A DNA stretch of 41,012 nucleotides from an uncultured Paracoccaceae bacterium (GCA_937995865.1 CALKJA010000016.1:1-41012), one strand, 5' to 3'; shown: positions 8,371 through 16,945, counted from the first letter of the stretch. The notes: generated by a model not told the origin, from the sequence alone. Translations and numbers: made by a program.

Positions 8371-8397
8371 GGGGCATCCTCCAAGGGTGTATGCCCC
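8371..8397 (-). promoter_or_regulatory. Leader hairpin upstream of rplY
   Basis: A perfect 7-bp inverted repeat, GGGGCAT (8371-8377) and ATGCCCC (8391-8397), with a 13-base loop lies 22 bases upstream of the rplY start. In the mRNA it would sit just before the ribosome-binding site. No T-run follows, so it is a leader structure rather than a terminator. Confidence 0.5.
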
Positions 8398-8441
8398 GTT
8401 GAAGCGCTGCCTATAGCGGCGAATCGCGGGCTTGCAAACCC

Positions 8442-9635
8442 TTATGTATCCACTTGCGCCCGGCGGATGGTGGCTGCCAATACCGCCCAAGCCAACACGC
8501 CGGCAATCACATAGGCAGTGAGCACGATTTGGATGGTTTCCATAGGCAAGGTATCTGCATCTCCGGCAAGAACCGACGACGCAGCAAGCGTGACTGAAAA
8601 GAGCAGCCGCCCGGCGAGGCTTTTCAGGGATGTATATGTCGCGCGCACCGCATCCGGCAATTCAGGTTGGATGCGCGCCACGATGAATGGGCCAAGGAAG
8701 GACGAGGGCACCATGCGCAGCAACAGCACAAGAATAATTGCCGCCGCTCCCGAGAGCGCCATTGCAGCAGTGATACCGATTTGAAGCGCAAAGGCGGCCA
8801 ATAGCATGCCTCCCAAGCCAAACCGCGCGCGCAATCTGGGTGCCGCAGCTGAGGCCAGCAACGAGATCAACATCATGCCGGTCACGATTGCGCCCGACAC
8901 AAGTGGCGTTTCCTGCGCCAGCCCAACCGCGTCCAGAGCTTTGAGCATAAAAGGTTGGCCAAAAACAAAGGGCAGGTGGCTGTAGATATGAGAGAGCATG
9001 AAGATGACAAAGAGCCAGACCAGCACCGGCTTGGCGAGCGCTGAGCGGAGCGCGCTTAGGTCGGCCCGTGCACTTTGGTTGCGCGCCTCATGCGGGGGTT
9101 CTTTGAACTTCAGCGCGATCAGTGTTGCAGCCACAAAGCTGACGGTGGATCCAATATACACCCATGCAAAATCAATCTGAGCCAACACCCCGCCTGTTAC
9201 GGCTGAAAGGGCCAGTGCGGTAAAGCCGAACCGCCACGCCCTTAATTCTTGGGCCTCTGTCTCGTCGGTGCGGCCTTCGGCAGCAAGGCTTTCATACAAC
9301 AGCGCGCTGTCGGTGCCTGAAAAGAATGCCATACAGGCCCCAAGCAAAAGCTGGGCCACAGCGAATATTGCGAAGGTTGCGCCGCCAATTTGCAGCGCAG
9401 CGGCGCCCACGCCACAGCCTGCGGCAATGATCAAAGTGATCCGGCGGCCCACCTTGTCAGACAAATAGCCCGACGGCACTTCTAGCACGGTCGTGGCCAG
9501 CTCAAACAAAGCATAAAGAAGGATGGCTTCTTGGGCTGAAAGCTCTGACTGGAAATACAAAAACCAAACGGCCTGCCAAAACAGCAAGCTCTGGGCAAAT
9601 TTGAACCAAGGGTAGAGGGCTATATTGCGTTTCAT
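8442..9635 (-). CDS. MFS transporter
   Basis: A 397-residue protein with about twelve hydrophobic helices. The loop between helices 2 and 3 reads [14 protein letters not shown], which is the GxLaDrxGrR signature of the major facilitator superfamily. A second half begins after the charged central loop (about residues 185-200, [17 protein letters not shown]). No substrate can be read from the sequence. The start lies 156 bases from the divergent MFS gene at 9792, so the two may share a control region. Confidence 0.85.
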   Translation of the reverse strand: MKRNIALYPWFKFAQSLLFWQAVWFLYFQSELSAQEAILLYALFELATTVLEVPSGYLSDKVGRRITLIIAAGCGVGAAALQIGGATFAIFAVAQLLLGACMAFFSGTDSALLYESLAAEGRTDETEAQELRAWRFGFTALALSAVTGGVLAQIDFAWVYIGSTVSFVAATLIALKFKEPPHEARNQSARADLSALRSALAKPVLVWLFVIFMLSHIYSHLPFVFGQPFMLKALDAVGLAQETPLVSGAIVTGMMLISLLASAAAPRLRARFGLGGMLLAAFALQIGITAAMALSGAAAIILVLLLRMVPSSFLGPFIVARIQPELPDAVRATYTSLKSLAGRLLFSVTLAASSVLAGDADTLPMETIQIVLTAYVIAGVLAWAVLAATIRRAQVDT

Positions 9636-9791
9636 CTAAGCCATAGCCTGGCGCCAAGTGCCGATTTGCGCCAGACAAATCCTTGGTAGCGGCCAAGAGT
9701 CTTGCGATGAGGGGAAATAAACTTTGCGGCGGGTGGTTTGGGTTCGCTTTGGGAATTGCTTTGGGTCGCCTTGCATGATTGCGATGCTCCC

Positions 9792-10940
9792 ATGAATATT
9801 CTGTCTGCCCTCTCGCTTGCGCGCGTTCCCGCGCTCGCTTTTTGTATCCTTGGATTTTTCTGGGGCGCGTTTGCGGCGTCGGTGCCTGATATCAAGGCGG
9901 CACTTGGCGTCAATGACGCGGTCTTTGGGCTGCTGCTTATCGGCAACCCGATTGGTTTGGTCACCGCGATGTGGTTGGCGCCCCGCGTTGATCGCGCGCT
10001 TGGTGCGCGAGGGCTTCAGATTGTAACCGGATGCTTTGCCGCTTGCTTTATCCTTCCGGGTATTGCGCAAACACCGGTCATCTTTGCGCTTTGCATGATC
10101 GCTATGGGGATCACGAGCGGCCTGACGGATGTCCTGATGAATGCACGGGTGAGCGAGTTGGAGGCTCTCCACAAACGCACCCTCATGAATGTAAGCCACG
10201 GGATGTTTTCTGTTGCCTATGCGATTTCCGCGCTAGGCACCGGATTTTTGCGGGACGCGGGCAACCCGCCCGTCGTTGCGCTGGGCTGTGTGGCTGTCAT
10301 CGGGCTTTTGCTGGCCACACGGCTATGGATGGCGCCCGTTGTGGTTTCCGACGAGGAGCGAACCGGGGCGGGAAGGATGCCGTGGGTGATCGTCCTGATT
10401 TGCGGGGCGATTGTCCTGGTGGCTTTTATGACGGAAGGCACCGTTGAAACATGGGCTGCGCTACACATCGAGCGCACATTGGGGGGGGATCCGCTTGCAG
10501 GCGCCTTAGGTCCGGTGATGCTTGGTATTACAATGGCGGTGGGTCGGATCGGTGGCCAAGGACTGTCAGACCGTTTTGAGGATGGACAGGTGATCATCGT
10601 CGCAACGCTTCTTGCGGCAACCGGGGCCTTCATTGCCTCTGTGGCGCATACACCGATGTCTGCTTATATTGGATTTGCCGTTCTGGGATTGGGTGTCTCT
10701 GTCATCGGACCATTGGGGCTTGCGCTTGTGGGGCGAATGGTGCCGCCCGCCCACCGAACCGAGGCGATTTCAAAGGTGGCGGTGATGGGCTTTTGTGGGT
10801 TCTTTCTGGCACCGGCCATAATGGGCAGCCTGAGCGAGCTCTTTAGCCTGCGCGTCGCGTTTGCCTTTGTGGGCGTTCTGTCTTTGGCCGGGATCGGGCT
10901 GGTGATCGCCCTTCGACGGCAGGTCGCGCGCACGCGCTGA
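9792..10940 (+). CDS. MFS transporter
   Basis: A 382-residue membrane protein with about twelve helices. It has an N-terminal helix with FCILGFFWGAFAASVPDIKAALGVND and a periodic pattern resembling the YbjJ/FucP-like branch of the major facilitator superfamily, whose members move sugars or drugs. The second half has GRIGGQGLSDRF between helices, a relic of the family loop motif. The start is set at the ATG of MNILSALSLARV; the upstream in-frame GTG/TTG codons lie in the divergent control region. The gene ends 22 bases before the convergent oxidase gene. Substrate unknown. Confidence 0.85.
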   Translation: MNILSALSLARVPALAFCILGFFWGAFAASVPDIKAALGVNDAVFGLLLIGNPIGLVTAMWLAPRVDRALGARGLQIVTGCFAACFILPGIAQTPVIFALCMIAMGITSGLTDVLMNARVSELEALHKRTLMNVSHGMFSVAYAISALGTGFLRDAGNPPVVALGCVAVIGLLLATRLWMAPVVVSDEERTGAGRMPWVIVLICGAIVLVAFMTEGTVETWAALHIERTLGGDPLAGALGPVMLGITMAVGRIGGQGLSDRFEDGQVIIVATLLAATGAFIASVAHTPMSAYIGFAVLGLGVSVIGPLGLALVGRMVPPAHRTEAISKVAVMGFCGFFLAPAIMGSLSELFSLRVAFAFVGVLSLAGIGLVIALRRQVARTR

Positions 10941-10962
10941 CCCGCGCCGGCGGATATCCCGG

Positions 10963-12138
10963 CTAGGTGAACCGCGTCTCGAAACCCGCGGGAATAAGCA
11001 GGTTCTCTCGGTTTAGGTCTGCCACATCCCGGCGGCCGCACAGGGCCATCGTAAGATCGAGCTCCTTATAGATGACCTCCAGCGTCTCGGTCACGCCTTG
11101 CTCGCCGCGCGCGCCAAGCCCGTACACAAAGGCGCGGCCGATATAGGTGGCCGTAGCGCCAAGGGCCAGCGCTTTGAGCACGTCCTGCCCAGACCGGATA
11201 CCACTATCCAGATGTACCTCGATCTTGTCTCCCACAGCCTCCATGATCTGCGGCAACATGCGGATCGAAGATAACGCGCCATCCAGCTGACGCCCGCCGT
11301 GATTGGACACAACAATTGCATCAGCCCCAACATTTACGGCCATTTTCGCATCTTCGGCATCCAGAATGCCCTTGAGGATTACGGGCCCGTCCCACATATC
11401 GCGCAGCTCTTTCACCCGGGCCCAATCAAGAGAATGATCAAAGGCTTGCGACGTCCATGAAGACAATGAGCTTGCGTCCTCGACGCCAGCGGCGTGGCCC
11501 ACAATATTGCCAAAAAAGCGCCGTTTGGTTTGAAGCATTTCAAGACCCCATCCCCATTTGGTTGCCAGATTGACAACACTCTTAGGTGTGAATTTCGGCG
11601 GGGCCGACAGACCGTTTTTGATATCTTTGTGGCGCTGACCCATGATTTGCAGATCCAGAGTGATCACAAGCGCCGAGCATTTCGCTGCTTTAGCGCGCGC
11701 CATCAAGCGGCGCATGAAATCTTCGTCCCGGAGGGTGTAGACCTGAAACCAGAATGGTTTGTCCGTATGTTCGGCGACGTCCTCGATCGAGCAGATGGAC
11801 ATTGTGGAAAGCGTAAAAGGCACGCCAAATTTGGCAGCGGCACGCGCGGCTTTGATTTCACCATCTGCGGATTGCATGCCTGTCAGCCCCACCGGGGCGA
11901 GCGCCACTGGCATAGCCACATCCTGACCCACCATTTTTGATGCGGTGGTTCGACCTGTCATATCAACAGCAACGCGTTGGCGCAGGCGGATATCATCAAA
12001 ATCGGACACGTTCTCTCGGAAGGTCTGCTCGGACCAACTGCCGCTTTCACAATAGTCAAAAAACATCTTGGGCACCCGACGCGCATAGATGCGCTTGAGA
12101 TCCGCAATTTCGGTGATTTTTGGGGCGAAGGGGAGCAT
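10963..12138 (-). CDS. FMN-dependent alpha-hydroxy-acid oxidase/dehydrogenase
   Basis: A 391-residue TIM-barrel flavoprotein of the L-lactate dehydrogenase/glycolate oxidase family, which oxidises 2-hydroxy acids to 2-oxo acids. FDYCESGSWSE near the N-terminus, APVGLTGMQ (FMN phosphate region), VITLDLQIMGQRHKD, the catalytic SNHGGRQLDGA (about residues 270-280) and DSGIRSGQDVLKALALGA all match. It resembles the LldD branch, but the substrate cannot be fixed. The start is at 12138 (MLPFAPKITE). It diverges from the Tat nitroreductase gene, and a striking operator-like array lies between them. Confidence 0.9.
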   Translation of the reverse strand: MLPFAPKITEIADLKRIYARRVPKMFFDYCESGSWSEQTFRENVSDFDDIRLRQRVAVDMTGRTTASKMVGQDVAMPVALAPVGLTGMQSADGEIKAARAAAKFGVPFTLSTMSICSIEDVAEHTDKPFWFQVYTLRDEDFMRRLMARAKAAKCSALVITLDLQIMGQRHKDIKNGLSAPPKFTPKSVVNLATKWGWGLEMLQTKRRFFGNIVGHAAGVEDASSLSSWTSQAFDHSLDWARVKELRDMWDGPVILKGILDAEDAKMAVNVGADAIVVSNHGGRQLDGALSSIRMLPQIMEAVGDKIEVHLDSGIRSGQDVLKALALGATATYIGRAFVYGLGARGEQGVTETLEVIYKELDLTMALCGRRDVADLNRENLLIPAGFETRFT

Positions 12139-12262
12139 GGCAAGGGCCTTTCGTTGCCTCAAGTGGGTAGCAATTCGGGGGGTAACTTTCAAGCAAACCA
12201 CGCGCCGGCCCACCACGTGAAGACGCTTTTCCAGCTGCGTAGGGCAAAGAGGCATGATGGTG

Positions 12263-12296
12263 GTTCGACGAAGAACTACATAGTTCGATATGGAAC
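12263..12296. promoter_or_regulatory. Operator-like array GTTC-N6-GAAC-N6-GTTC-N6-GAAC
   Basis: Four tetramers alternate in orientation at exactly 10-bp steps: GTTC at 12263 and 12283, GAAC at 12273 and 12293. This gives two GTTC-N6-GAAC dyads 20 bp apart and a central dyad GAACTACATAGTTC (12273-12286) with two extra matched base pairs. The array ends 22 bases before the nitroreductase ATG and lies 125 bases from the divergent oxidase start. The helical phasing suits a dimeric helix-turn-helix protein binding side by side. The MarR gene at 13457 is the obvious candidate. Confidence 0.6.
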
Positions 12297-12318
12297 AACA
12301 TTGCATGGAGACCCACTT

Positions 12319-13464
12319 ATGAAACTGACCCGACGCAAAACGATGGCTCTCATTGGGGGTGGGTTTATTGTCGCCGCTGCGGGGGGTGGCGTTCATGTCG
12401 CCTCGCGTAAGCCTGCCACCGCAAGGGCCCCATGGGCCCAAGCTGGACGCTATGAAGACCCTCGCATGCGCGCCCTAAGCTGGGCAATCCTTGCCCCGAA
12501 CCCTCATAATATGCAGCCTTGGCAGGTGGATCTGAGCACCCCGGATGAGGCGATGCTCTACGTTGATACAACGCGGCTTTTGCCGCATACGGACCCATTC
12601 AATCGCCAGATCACGATTGGGTTAGGGTGCTTTCTAGAATTGTTGTCACTGGCGGCTCTGCAAGATGGCTTAGACGCGCAGATTGACCTGTTTCCGCAAG
12701 GAATGGATTCCAAGCAGCTTGACGCGCGCCCCGTTGCACGGGTGCGATTTGTTGAAACAGAGCGGGCACCCGATCCGCTTTTTGCGCACGTGCGCGCACG
12801 GCGAACACTAAAAGAGCCCTTTAATACGGACCGCCCCGTTGACGCAGCACCACTTACCGCAATGAAGGCCGCGATTGCTCACAGATCAGGTTTTGGTTTT
12901 TCGCTTTCGCCGGATCACATCGCATGGCTGCGCGAATTTACACATGAGGCGCTTGCGCTCGAGATTGAAACGCCGCGCACCTATCTTGAAAGCGTGGATG
13001 TGATGCGGGTTGGTGCGGCGGATGTTGATGCCAATCCTGATGGGATCGATTTTACAGGTCCGATTTTTGAACTTTTGAGCGCCACAGGCACAATGACGCG
13101 CGAAGCTTTGCTCGACAGATCGTCGCGGGTCTATCAGGAAGGTCTGGCTGCCGTGTTTGCCAACACAGACACTGCAATGGGTCACTTTTGGATGACCACA
13201 CCGGGCAATGGACGCTCTGAGCAAATCGCGCTGGGCCGTGATTGGTTGCGCGTGCATCTTGCTGCAACGCAGGCCGGGTTGGGGCTTCAGCCTTTGTCAC
13301 AATGTTTGCAGGAATACCCAGAAATGGCCGCGCATTACCAAGAGATTCACGCACAGCTGGCCCTGGGCGGCGAAACTGTGCAAATGTTGGCGCGCGTGGG
13401 CTATGGGATCACTGTGCCGCCCAGCCCGCGCTGGCCTATTGATGCGAAAGTACGGAATGCCTGA
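12319..13464 (+). CDS. Tat-exported nitroreductase-family protein
   Basis: A 381-residue protein starting MKLTRRKTMALIGGGFIVAAAGGG, a twin-arginine signal or membrane anchor, followed by a two-lobed nitroreductase (Acg-like) fold. The FMN-binding SWAILAPNPHNMQPWQVD lies near residue 60, ARRTLKEPF near 160, and LAATQAGLGLQPLSQ near 320. Typical nitroreductases are cytoplasmic homodimers of about 200 residues; this double-length, Tat-tagged form is probably periplasmic or membrane-facing. The start was chosen at the Tat signal, since the in-frame region upstream covers the operator array. Its last eight bases overlap the MarR start. Confidence 0.85.
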   Translation: MKLTRRKTMALIGGGFIVAAAGGGVHVASRKPATARAPWAQAGRYEDPRMRALSWAILAPNPHNMQPWQVDLSTPDEAMLYVDTTRLLPHTDPFNRQITIGLGCFLELLSLAALQDGLDAQIDLFPQGMDSKQLDARPVARVRFVETERAPDPLFAHVRARRTLKEPFNTDRPVDAAPLTAMKAAIAHRSGFGFSLSPDHIAWLREFTHEALALEIETPRTYLESVDVMRVGAADVDANPDGIDFTGPIFELLSATGTMTREALLDRSSRVYQEGLAAVFANTDTAMGHFWMTTPGNGRSEQIALGRDWLRVHLAATQAGLGLQPLSQCLQEYPEMAAHYQEIHAQLALGGETVQMLARVGYGITVPPSPRWPIDAKVRNA

Positions 13465-13912
13465 ACCGCGCCCTGACGAGATCCAGCCATTTTTTGAGTT
13501 TTTCAACGAGATTGGAATCTTAGAGCAGCTGAGCCGCGCCCAATTCGAGGCTCGGCTGCCGGATGGGGTACTTGTCAGCCATTTTGCGGTGCTTAACCAT
13601 CTGATCAGGGTTGCGGATGGCCGCACACCTGTGCAAATCGCCCGCGCGTTCCAAACGCCTAAAAATACGCTCACTCACACGCTGTCCCAGCTTGAGGTGC
13701 GCGGATGGATCAACATGCGGCCCAATCCGGATGACAAGCGGTCAAAGCAGGTGTGGCTCACGCAACAAGGCCGGGAGTTTCGGGACGCAGCGATCGCTGA
13801 TGTTGCCGCGGATTTTCACATGTTGGTGCCTGAGATTTCGAGCGAAGAGGTTGCAGCCGCGCTTCCGTTCCTGCGGAAGCTGCGTCAAGTGCTCGATGCG
13901 CGGCGCGATTAG
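13457..13912 (+). CDS. MarR-family transcriptional regulator
   Basis: A 151-residue winged-helix regulator. The helix-turn-helix is PVQIARAFQTPKNTLTHTLSQLEVRGW (about residues 58-84), followed by the wing NPDDKRSKQVWLT, both typical of MarR. N- and C-terminal helices would form the dimer interface. Such proteins usually repress adjacent genes and release DNA on binding aromatic acids or on cysteine oxidation; this one has no cysteine that I can see in the domain, so a ligand is more likely. The start overlaps the nitroreductase stop by eight bases, so the two are translationally linked. Confidence 0.9.
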   Translation: MPEPRPDEIQPFFEFFNEIGILEQLSRAQFEARLPDGVLVSHFAVLNHLIRVADGRTPVQIARAFQTPKNTLTHTLSQLEVRGWINMRPNPDDKRSKQVWLTQQGREFRDAAIADVAADFHMLVPEISSEEVAAALPFLRKLRQVLDARRD

Positions 13913-13930
13913 GGAGCGACCGGCACTATA

Positions 13931-13968
13931 CCCTTTCCGCCGCCGGCGCTGAGGCGTAAGGGAAAGGG
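13931..13968 (+). promoter_or_regulatory. Hairpin enclosing the ribosome-binding site of the MFS gene
   Basis: CCCTTTCC (13931-13938) is the exact reverse complement of GGAAAGGG (13961-13968), which abuts the ATG at 13969. The likely ribosome-binding site AGGGA (13959-13963) lies partly in the 3' arm. The 22-base spacer contains further complementarity (CGCC/GGCG). Confidence 0.55.
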
Positions 13969-15195
13969 ATGCGCACACTCCCGCTCGACCAGGCACGCAG
14001 CCTGCCGTTTTTCAAACGTCCAGAAGCATTGTTGTTCCTGATGGCAATTGCGATGCCGCTGTCGTTTTCGGTTTGGTCTGCGTTGCTCAACAACTTTGTG
14101 GTCGAAGTGGCAAGCTTTGATGGCGCGGATATCGGCTGGCTACACACGGTCCGCGAAGTGCCCGGGCTGCTGGCCGTAGGCGTGCTCGCAATTTTGTTGT
14201 TCCTGCGTGAGCAGGTTCTGGGTTTGATTTCCCTTTTGCTGTTGGGTGTAGCAACGGCGGTCACCGCCTATTTCCCATCAATGGGCGGCATCTTAGTCGT
14301 GACAATGCTATCGTCGATTGGATTTCACTACTACGAGACGGTCGCGCAATCGCTTCAACTACAATGGCTTAGCAAGGCGCGTGCGCCGCAGATGCTGGGA
14401 TGGCTGTTGACTGTTGGTTCTGGGGCAACCTTGATTGCTTATGGTGCAATTGTCCTGACCTGGAAGGCGCTTGGACTGTCTTTTGCGAGTGTGTATCTGG
14501 CCGCGGGGGCGCTGACGATTGCGATCGCGATCTATTGCATGTGGGTTTTCCCTCAATTTGAAGCACCGCACCCGCAATCGCGCAAAATGGTGCTGAAACT
14601 GCGGTATTGGCTTTATTACTTGCTGCAGTTCATGGCGGGTGCGCGGCGGCAGATCTTTATCGTTTTTGCAGGCTTTATGATGGTCGAGCGGTTTGGATTT
14701 GAGGTGGATGAGGTTACGGCGCTTTTTATGGTGACGCTGGTCGCTACAATGGTGCTTGGCCCGCTGTTTGGCCGCGCTGTGGCGCAGTTCGGAGAACGCA
14801 ATGTGCTCATTTTTGAGTATTCGGGGCTTGCGTTGGTGTTTTTGGCCTATGGTGGGATCTATTGGTTTGGCTGGGGCGTGGTGCTGGCTGCTGTGCTTTA
14901 TGTCGTGGACCATATCTTTTTTGCGCTGGCCTTCGCCAAGAAGACCTACTTTCAAAAGATCGCAGATCCCGAGGATATGGCGCCGACGGCGGCCGTTGCC
15001 TTTACGATCAATCACATTGCCGCTGTTTTTCTTCCGGCGGGGCTTGGGTATCTTTGGCTCATTTCGCCGGGAGCGGTGTTTGGACTTGCGGCCGGGATGG
15101 CGCTAGCATCTGTACTATTGGCGCTTCTTATCCCGCGTCACCCCGAAAAAGGCTTTGAGACAATCTTCTCAAAGCGACTGCTTCCGGCGGAGTAA
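13969..15195 (+). CDS. MFS transporter
   Basis: A 408-residue membrane protein with about twelve hydrophobic helices and a central basic loop (about residues 200-215, APHPQSRKMVLKLRYW). The helix pattern and the REVPGLLAVGVLAILLFLRE segment after helix 2 fit the major facilitator superfamily, although the canonical loop motif is weak. Acidic and aromatic residues inside helices (FHYYETVAQ, YVVDHIFFALAFAKKTYF) may line the substrate path. No substrate can be assigned. It follows the MarR gene by 56 bases and may be a regulated partner of the nitroreductase-MarR pair. Confidence 0.8.
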   Translation: MRTLPLDQARSLPFFKRPEALLFLMAIAMPLSFSVWSALLNNFVVEVASFDGADIGWLHTVREVPGLLAVGVLAILLFLREQVLGLISLLLLGVATAVTAYFPSMGGILVVTMLSSIGFHYYETVAQSLQLQWLSKARAPQMLGWLLTVGSGATLIAYGAIVLTWKALGLSFASVYLAAGALTIAIAIYCMWVFPQFEAPHPQSRKMVLKLRYWLYYLLQFMAGARRQIFIVFAGFMMVERFGFEVDEVTALFMVTLVATMVLGPLFGRAVAQFGERNVLIFEYSGLALVFLAYGGIYWFGWGVVLAAVLYVVDHIFFALAFAKKTYFQKIADPEDMAPTAAVAFTINHIAAVFLPAGLGYLWLISPGAVFGLAAGMALASVLLALLIPRHPEKGFETIFSKRLLPAE

Positions 15196-15249
15196 GGCTT
15201 TTGTAAAAGCCTTCAGCGCGAGGCGCAGAAAGTTCTTTGCAAGAATTTT
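15194..15249 (+). repeat. Two hairpins after the MFS gene
   Basis: AAGGCTTTT/AAAAGCCTT (15194-15213) overlaps the MFS stop codon. It is followed by AAAGTTCTT/AAGAATTTT (15229-15249), a 9-bp stem with one G-T pair. The first could act as a weak transcript end but lacks a T-run. The second leads straight into the dispersed element at 15250. Confidence 0.55.
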
Positions 15250-15289
15250 GCCTCCGGCGGGGATTTTTGAGCCACAAAGATGGGAATGT
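15250..15289 (+). repeat. Dispersed intergenic element, copy 1
   Basis: The GCCTCCGGCGGGGATTTTTG core is followed by GAGCCACAAAGATGGGAA. The same pattern, (C)GGGG-ATTTT-spacer-GATG-A/G-rich, recurs inverted near 20306-20335 and direct near 33832-33866. It lies in the 170-base gap before msrA. Confidence 0.5.
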
Positions 15290-15365
15290 CCCAGTTTTGT
15301 GATCAGCCATTGGGCCTGTGGCAATGAAGGCCTATATCTTGGCGAGATCTGGATTGGAGGATGTG

Positions 15366-16013
15366 ATGTTTGGATTTCTCAAACCCGCTGTGTTGTTGCC
15401 CAAGACCGACGTGCTTCCTGGGCGGGCATCTGCGCTGCCAACGGCGCATAAGCATTTTATAAATGGCCGTCCGCTGCAGGGCCCGCTTCCTGAGGGGATG
15501 GAAGAGGTCTTATTTGGCATGGGGTGCTTTTGGGGCGTTGAGCGCATGTTCTGGGCGTTGGACGGGGTTTGGGTCACGATGGTGGGCTATTCGCAGGGCA
15601 ATACCCCGAATGCCACCTATGAAGAGGTGTGTTCGGGGCAGACCAACCACAATGAAGTTGTAAGGGTTGTGTTTGATCCGGCGATTGTCTCATTTGATGC
15701 GCTCTTGCAGGTGTTTTGGGAAGGGCATGATCCGACACAGGGCATGCGGCAGGGCAATGATCGCGGGACGCAATATCGCAGCGGCATTTACACTTATTCG
15801 GACGCACAAGCCGAAGCGGCCCGTGCATCGCGTGACGCGTTTCAGCCCCGGCTTCAGGCAGCGGGTTATGGCGTGATCACATCCGAAATCGAGCCTGCTG
15901 GTCCGTTTTACTATGCCGAAGACTATCACCAGCAATATTTGGCTAAGAACCCCAATGGCTATTGCGGGATTGGCGGGACAGGTGTGACTTGCCCAATTGG
16001 CGTGGGTGCGTAA
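15366..16013 (+). CDS. msrA: Peptide-methionine (S)-S-oxide reductase
   Basis: A 215-residue repair enzyme that reduces methionine-S-sulfoxide in proteins. [13 protein letters not shown] (Cys54 is the nucleophile), the [15 protein letters not shown] block, [26 protein letters not shown] and [27 protein letters not shown] match MsrA closely, and the C-terminal cysteines serve as resolving residues. The start at 15366 is preferred because GGAGG lies five bases upstream; an earlier in-frame ATG at 15324 has no such site. It is followed closely by prmA. Confidence 0.96.
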   Translation: MFGFLKPAVLLPKTDVLPGRASALPTAHKHFINGRPLQGPLPEGMEEVLFGMGCFWGVERMFWALDGVWVTMVGYSQGNTPNATYEEVCSGQTNHNEVVRVVFDPAIVSFDALLQVFWEGHDPTQGMRQGNDRGTQYRSGIYTYSDAQAEAARASRDAFQPRLQAAGYGVITSEIEPAGPFYYAEDYHQQYLAKNPNGYCGIGGTGVTCPIGVGA

Positions 16014-16072
16014 CGGCTTGCTGCTTTGGGGCTGACGCAGTAGCAGGCGGGCAACCCAAAAGGAGCCCTCCC

Positions 16073-16945
16073 ATGCCCACCTATAGCGCCCTGACGACCC
16101 TTGATGGCAAAACACCGGCTGAAACGCTGGGTGAAGCGATGGAGCGTATGGATCCAGCGCCCACAGGTGTTGGTGTTTTTGAGATCGAGGATGACAGCGG
16201 GCTTTGGGAGGTTGGTGCCTATTTTCTGGACGCCCCGGACGACACATCGCTGGCTGTTTTGGCAGCTGCTTTTGGCGCTAAGGCGTTTGTTGTTTCTCAA
16301 GTTCCGGATCTTGATTGGGTGGCCGAAGTGCGGCGCGAATTGCATCCCGTTCGTGCGGGGCGGTTTTTTGTCTATGGCTCCCATGATGCTGATAAAGTGC
16401 CCGGTGATGTTGAGCCTCTTTTGATTGAGGCGGCTATGGCCTTTGGCACAGGGCATCATGGGACAACCAAGGGCTGCCTTGAGGCATTTGAACGTTTGCT
16501 GCAATCGGGCGAAGCGCCAGGCAAAGTTGCTGATATTGGCTGCGGTACGGCTGTTCTTGCGATGGCTGCAGCGCGGGTTTTGCCGGGCACCATGCTTGCC
16601 GCAGATATAGATGAGGTTGCTGTAGAAGTGGCTGAAGCGAACGTAGTGGCAAACGGGCTTGTTGACCGTGTGGAGTGCATTGAGGCGGCGGGCTTTGGCC
16701 ATGCAGACCTTGAAGCGGCAGCACCTTTTGACCTTGTTTTTGCGAACATCCTCAAAGGGCCTTTGATCGATCTTGCTCCCCAGATGGCGCAGCATATGGC
16801 GCGGGGCGGGGTCGCGATTCTGTCTGGGCTTTTGACACATCAAGCTGATGAGGTTGCTGGCGTTTATCAACGCCACGGATTTAATCTTGAGAATAAGGCA
16901 GAGATTGTTGATTGGGCGACGTTAACATTGCGATTCAACCCCTAA
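16073..16945 (+). CDS. prmA: Ribosomal protein L11 methyltransferase
   Basis: A 290-residue SAM-dependent enzyme that methylates ribosomal protein L11. The N-terminal third is the substrate-recognition domain. The methyltransferase part begins near residue 115 with AFGTGHHGTTKGCLEAFE, then VADIGCGTAVLAMAAARVLPG (SAM-binding motif I), AADIDEVAVEVAEANV and FDLVFANILKGPLIDLAP, where N-I-L-x-x-P-L is the PrmA motif. AGGAG lies eight bases before the ATG. It stands 59 bases after msrA, probably in the same transcript. Confidence 0.94.
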   Translation: MPTYSALTTLDGKTPAETLGEAMERMDPAPTGVGVFEIEDDSGLWEVGAYFLDAPDDTSLAVLAAAFGAKAFVVSQVPDLDWVAEVRRELHPVRAGRFFVYGSHDADKVPGDVEPLLIEAAMAFGTGHHGTTKGCLEAFERLLQSGEAPGKVADIGCGTAVLAMAAARVLPGTMLAADIDEVAVEVAEANVVANGLVDRVECIEAAGFGHADLEAAAPFDLVFANILKGPLIDLAPQMAQHMARGGVAILSGLLTHQADEVAGVYQRHGFNLENKAEIVDWATLTLRFNP

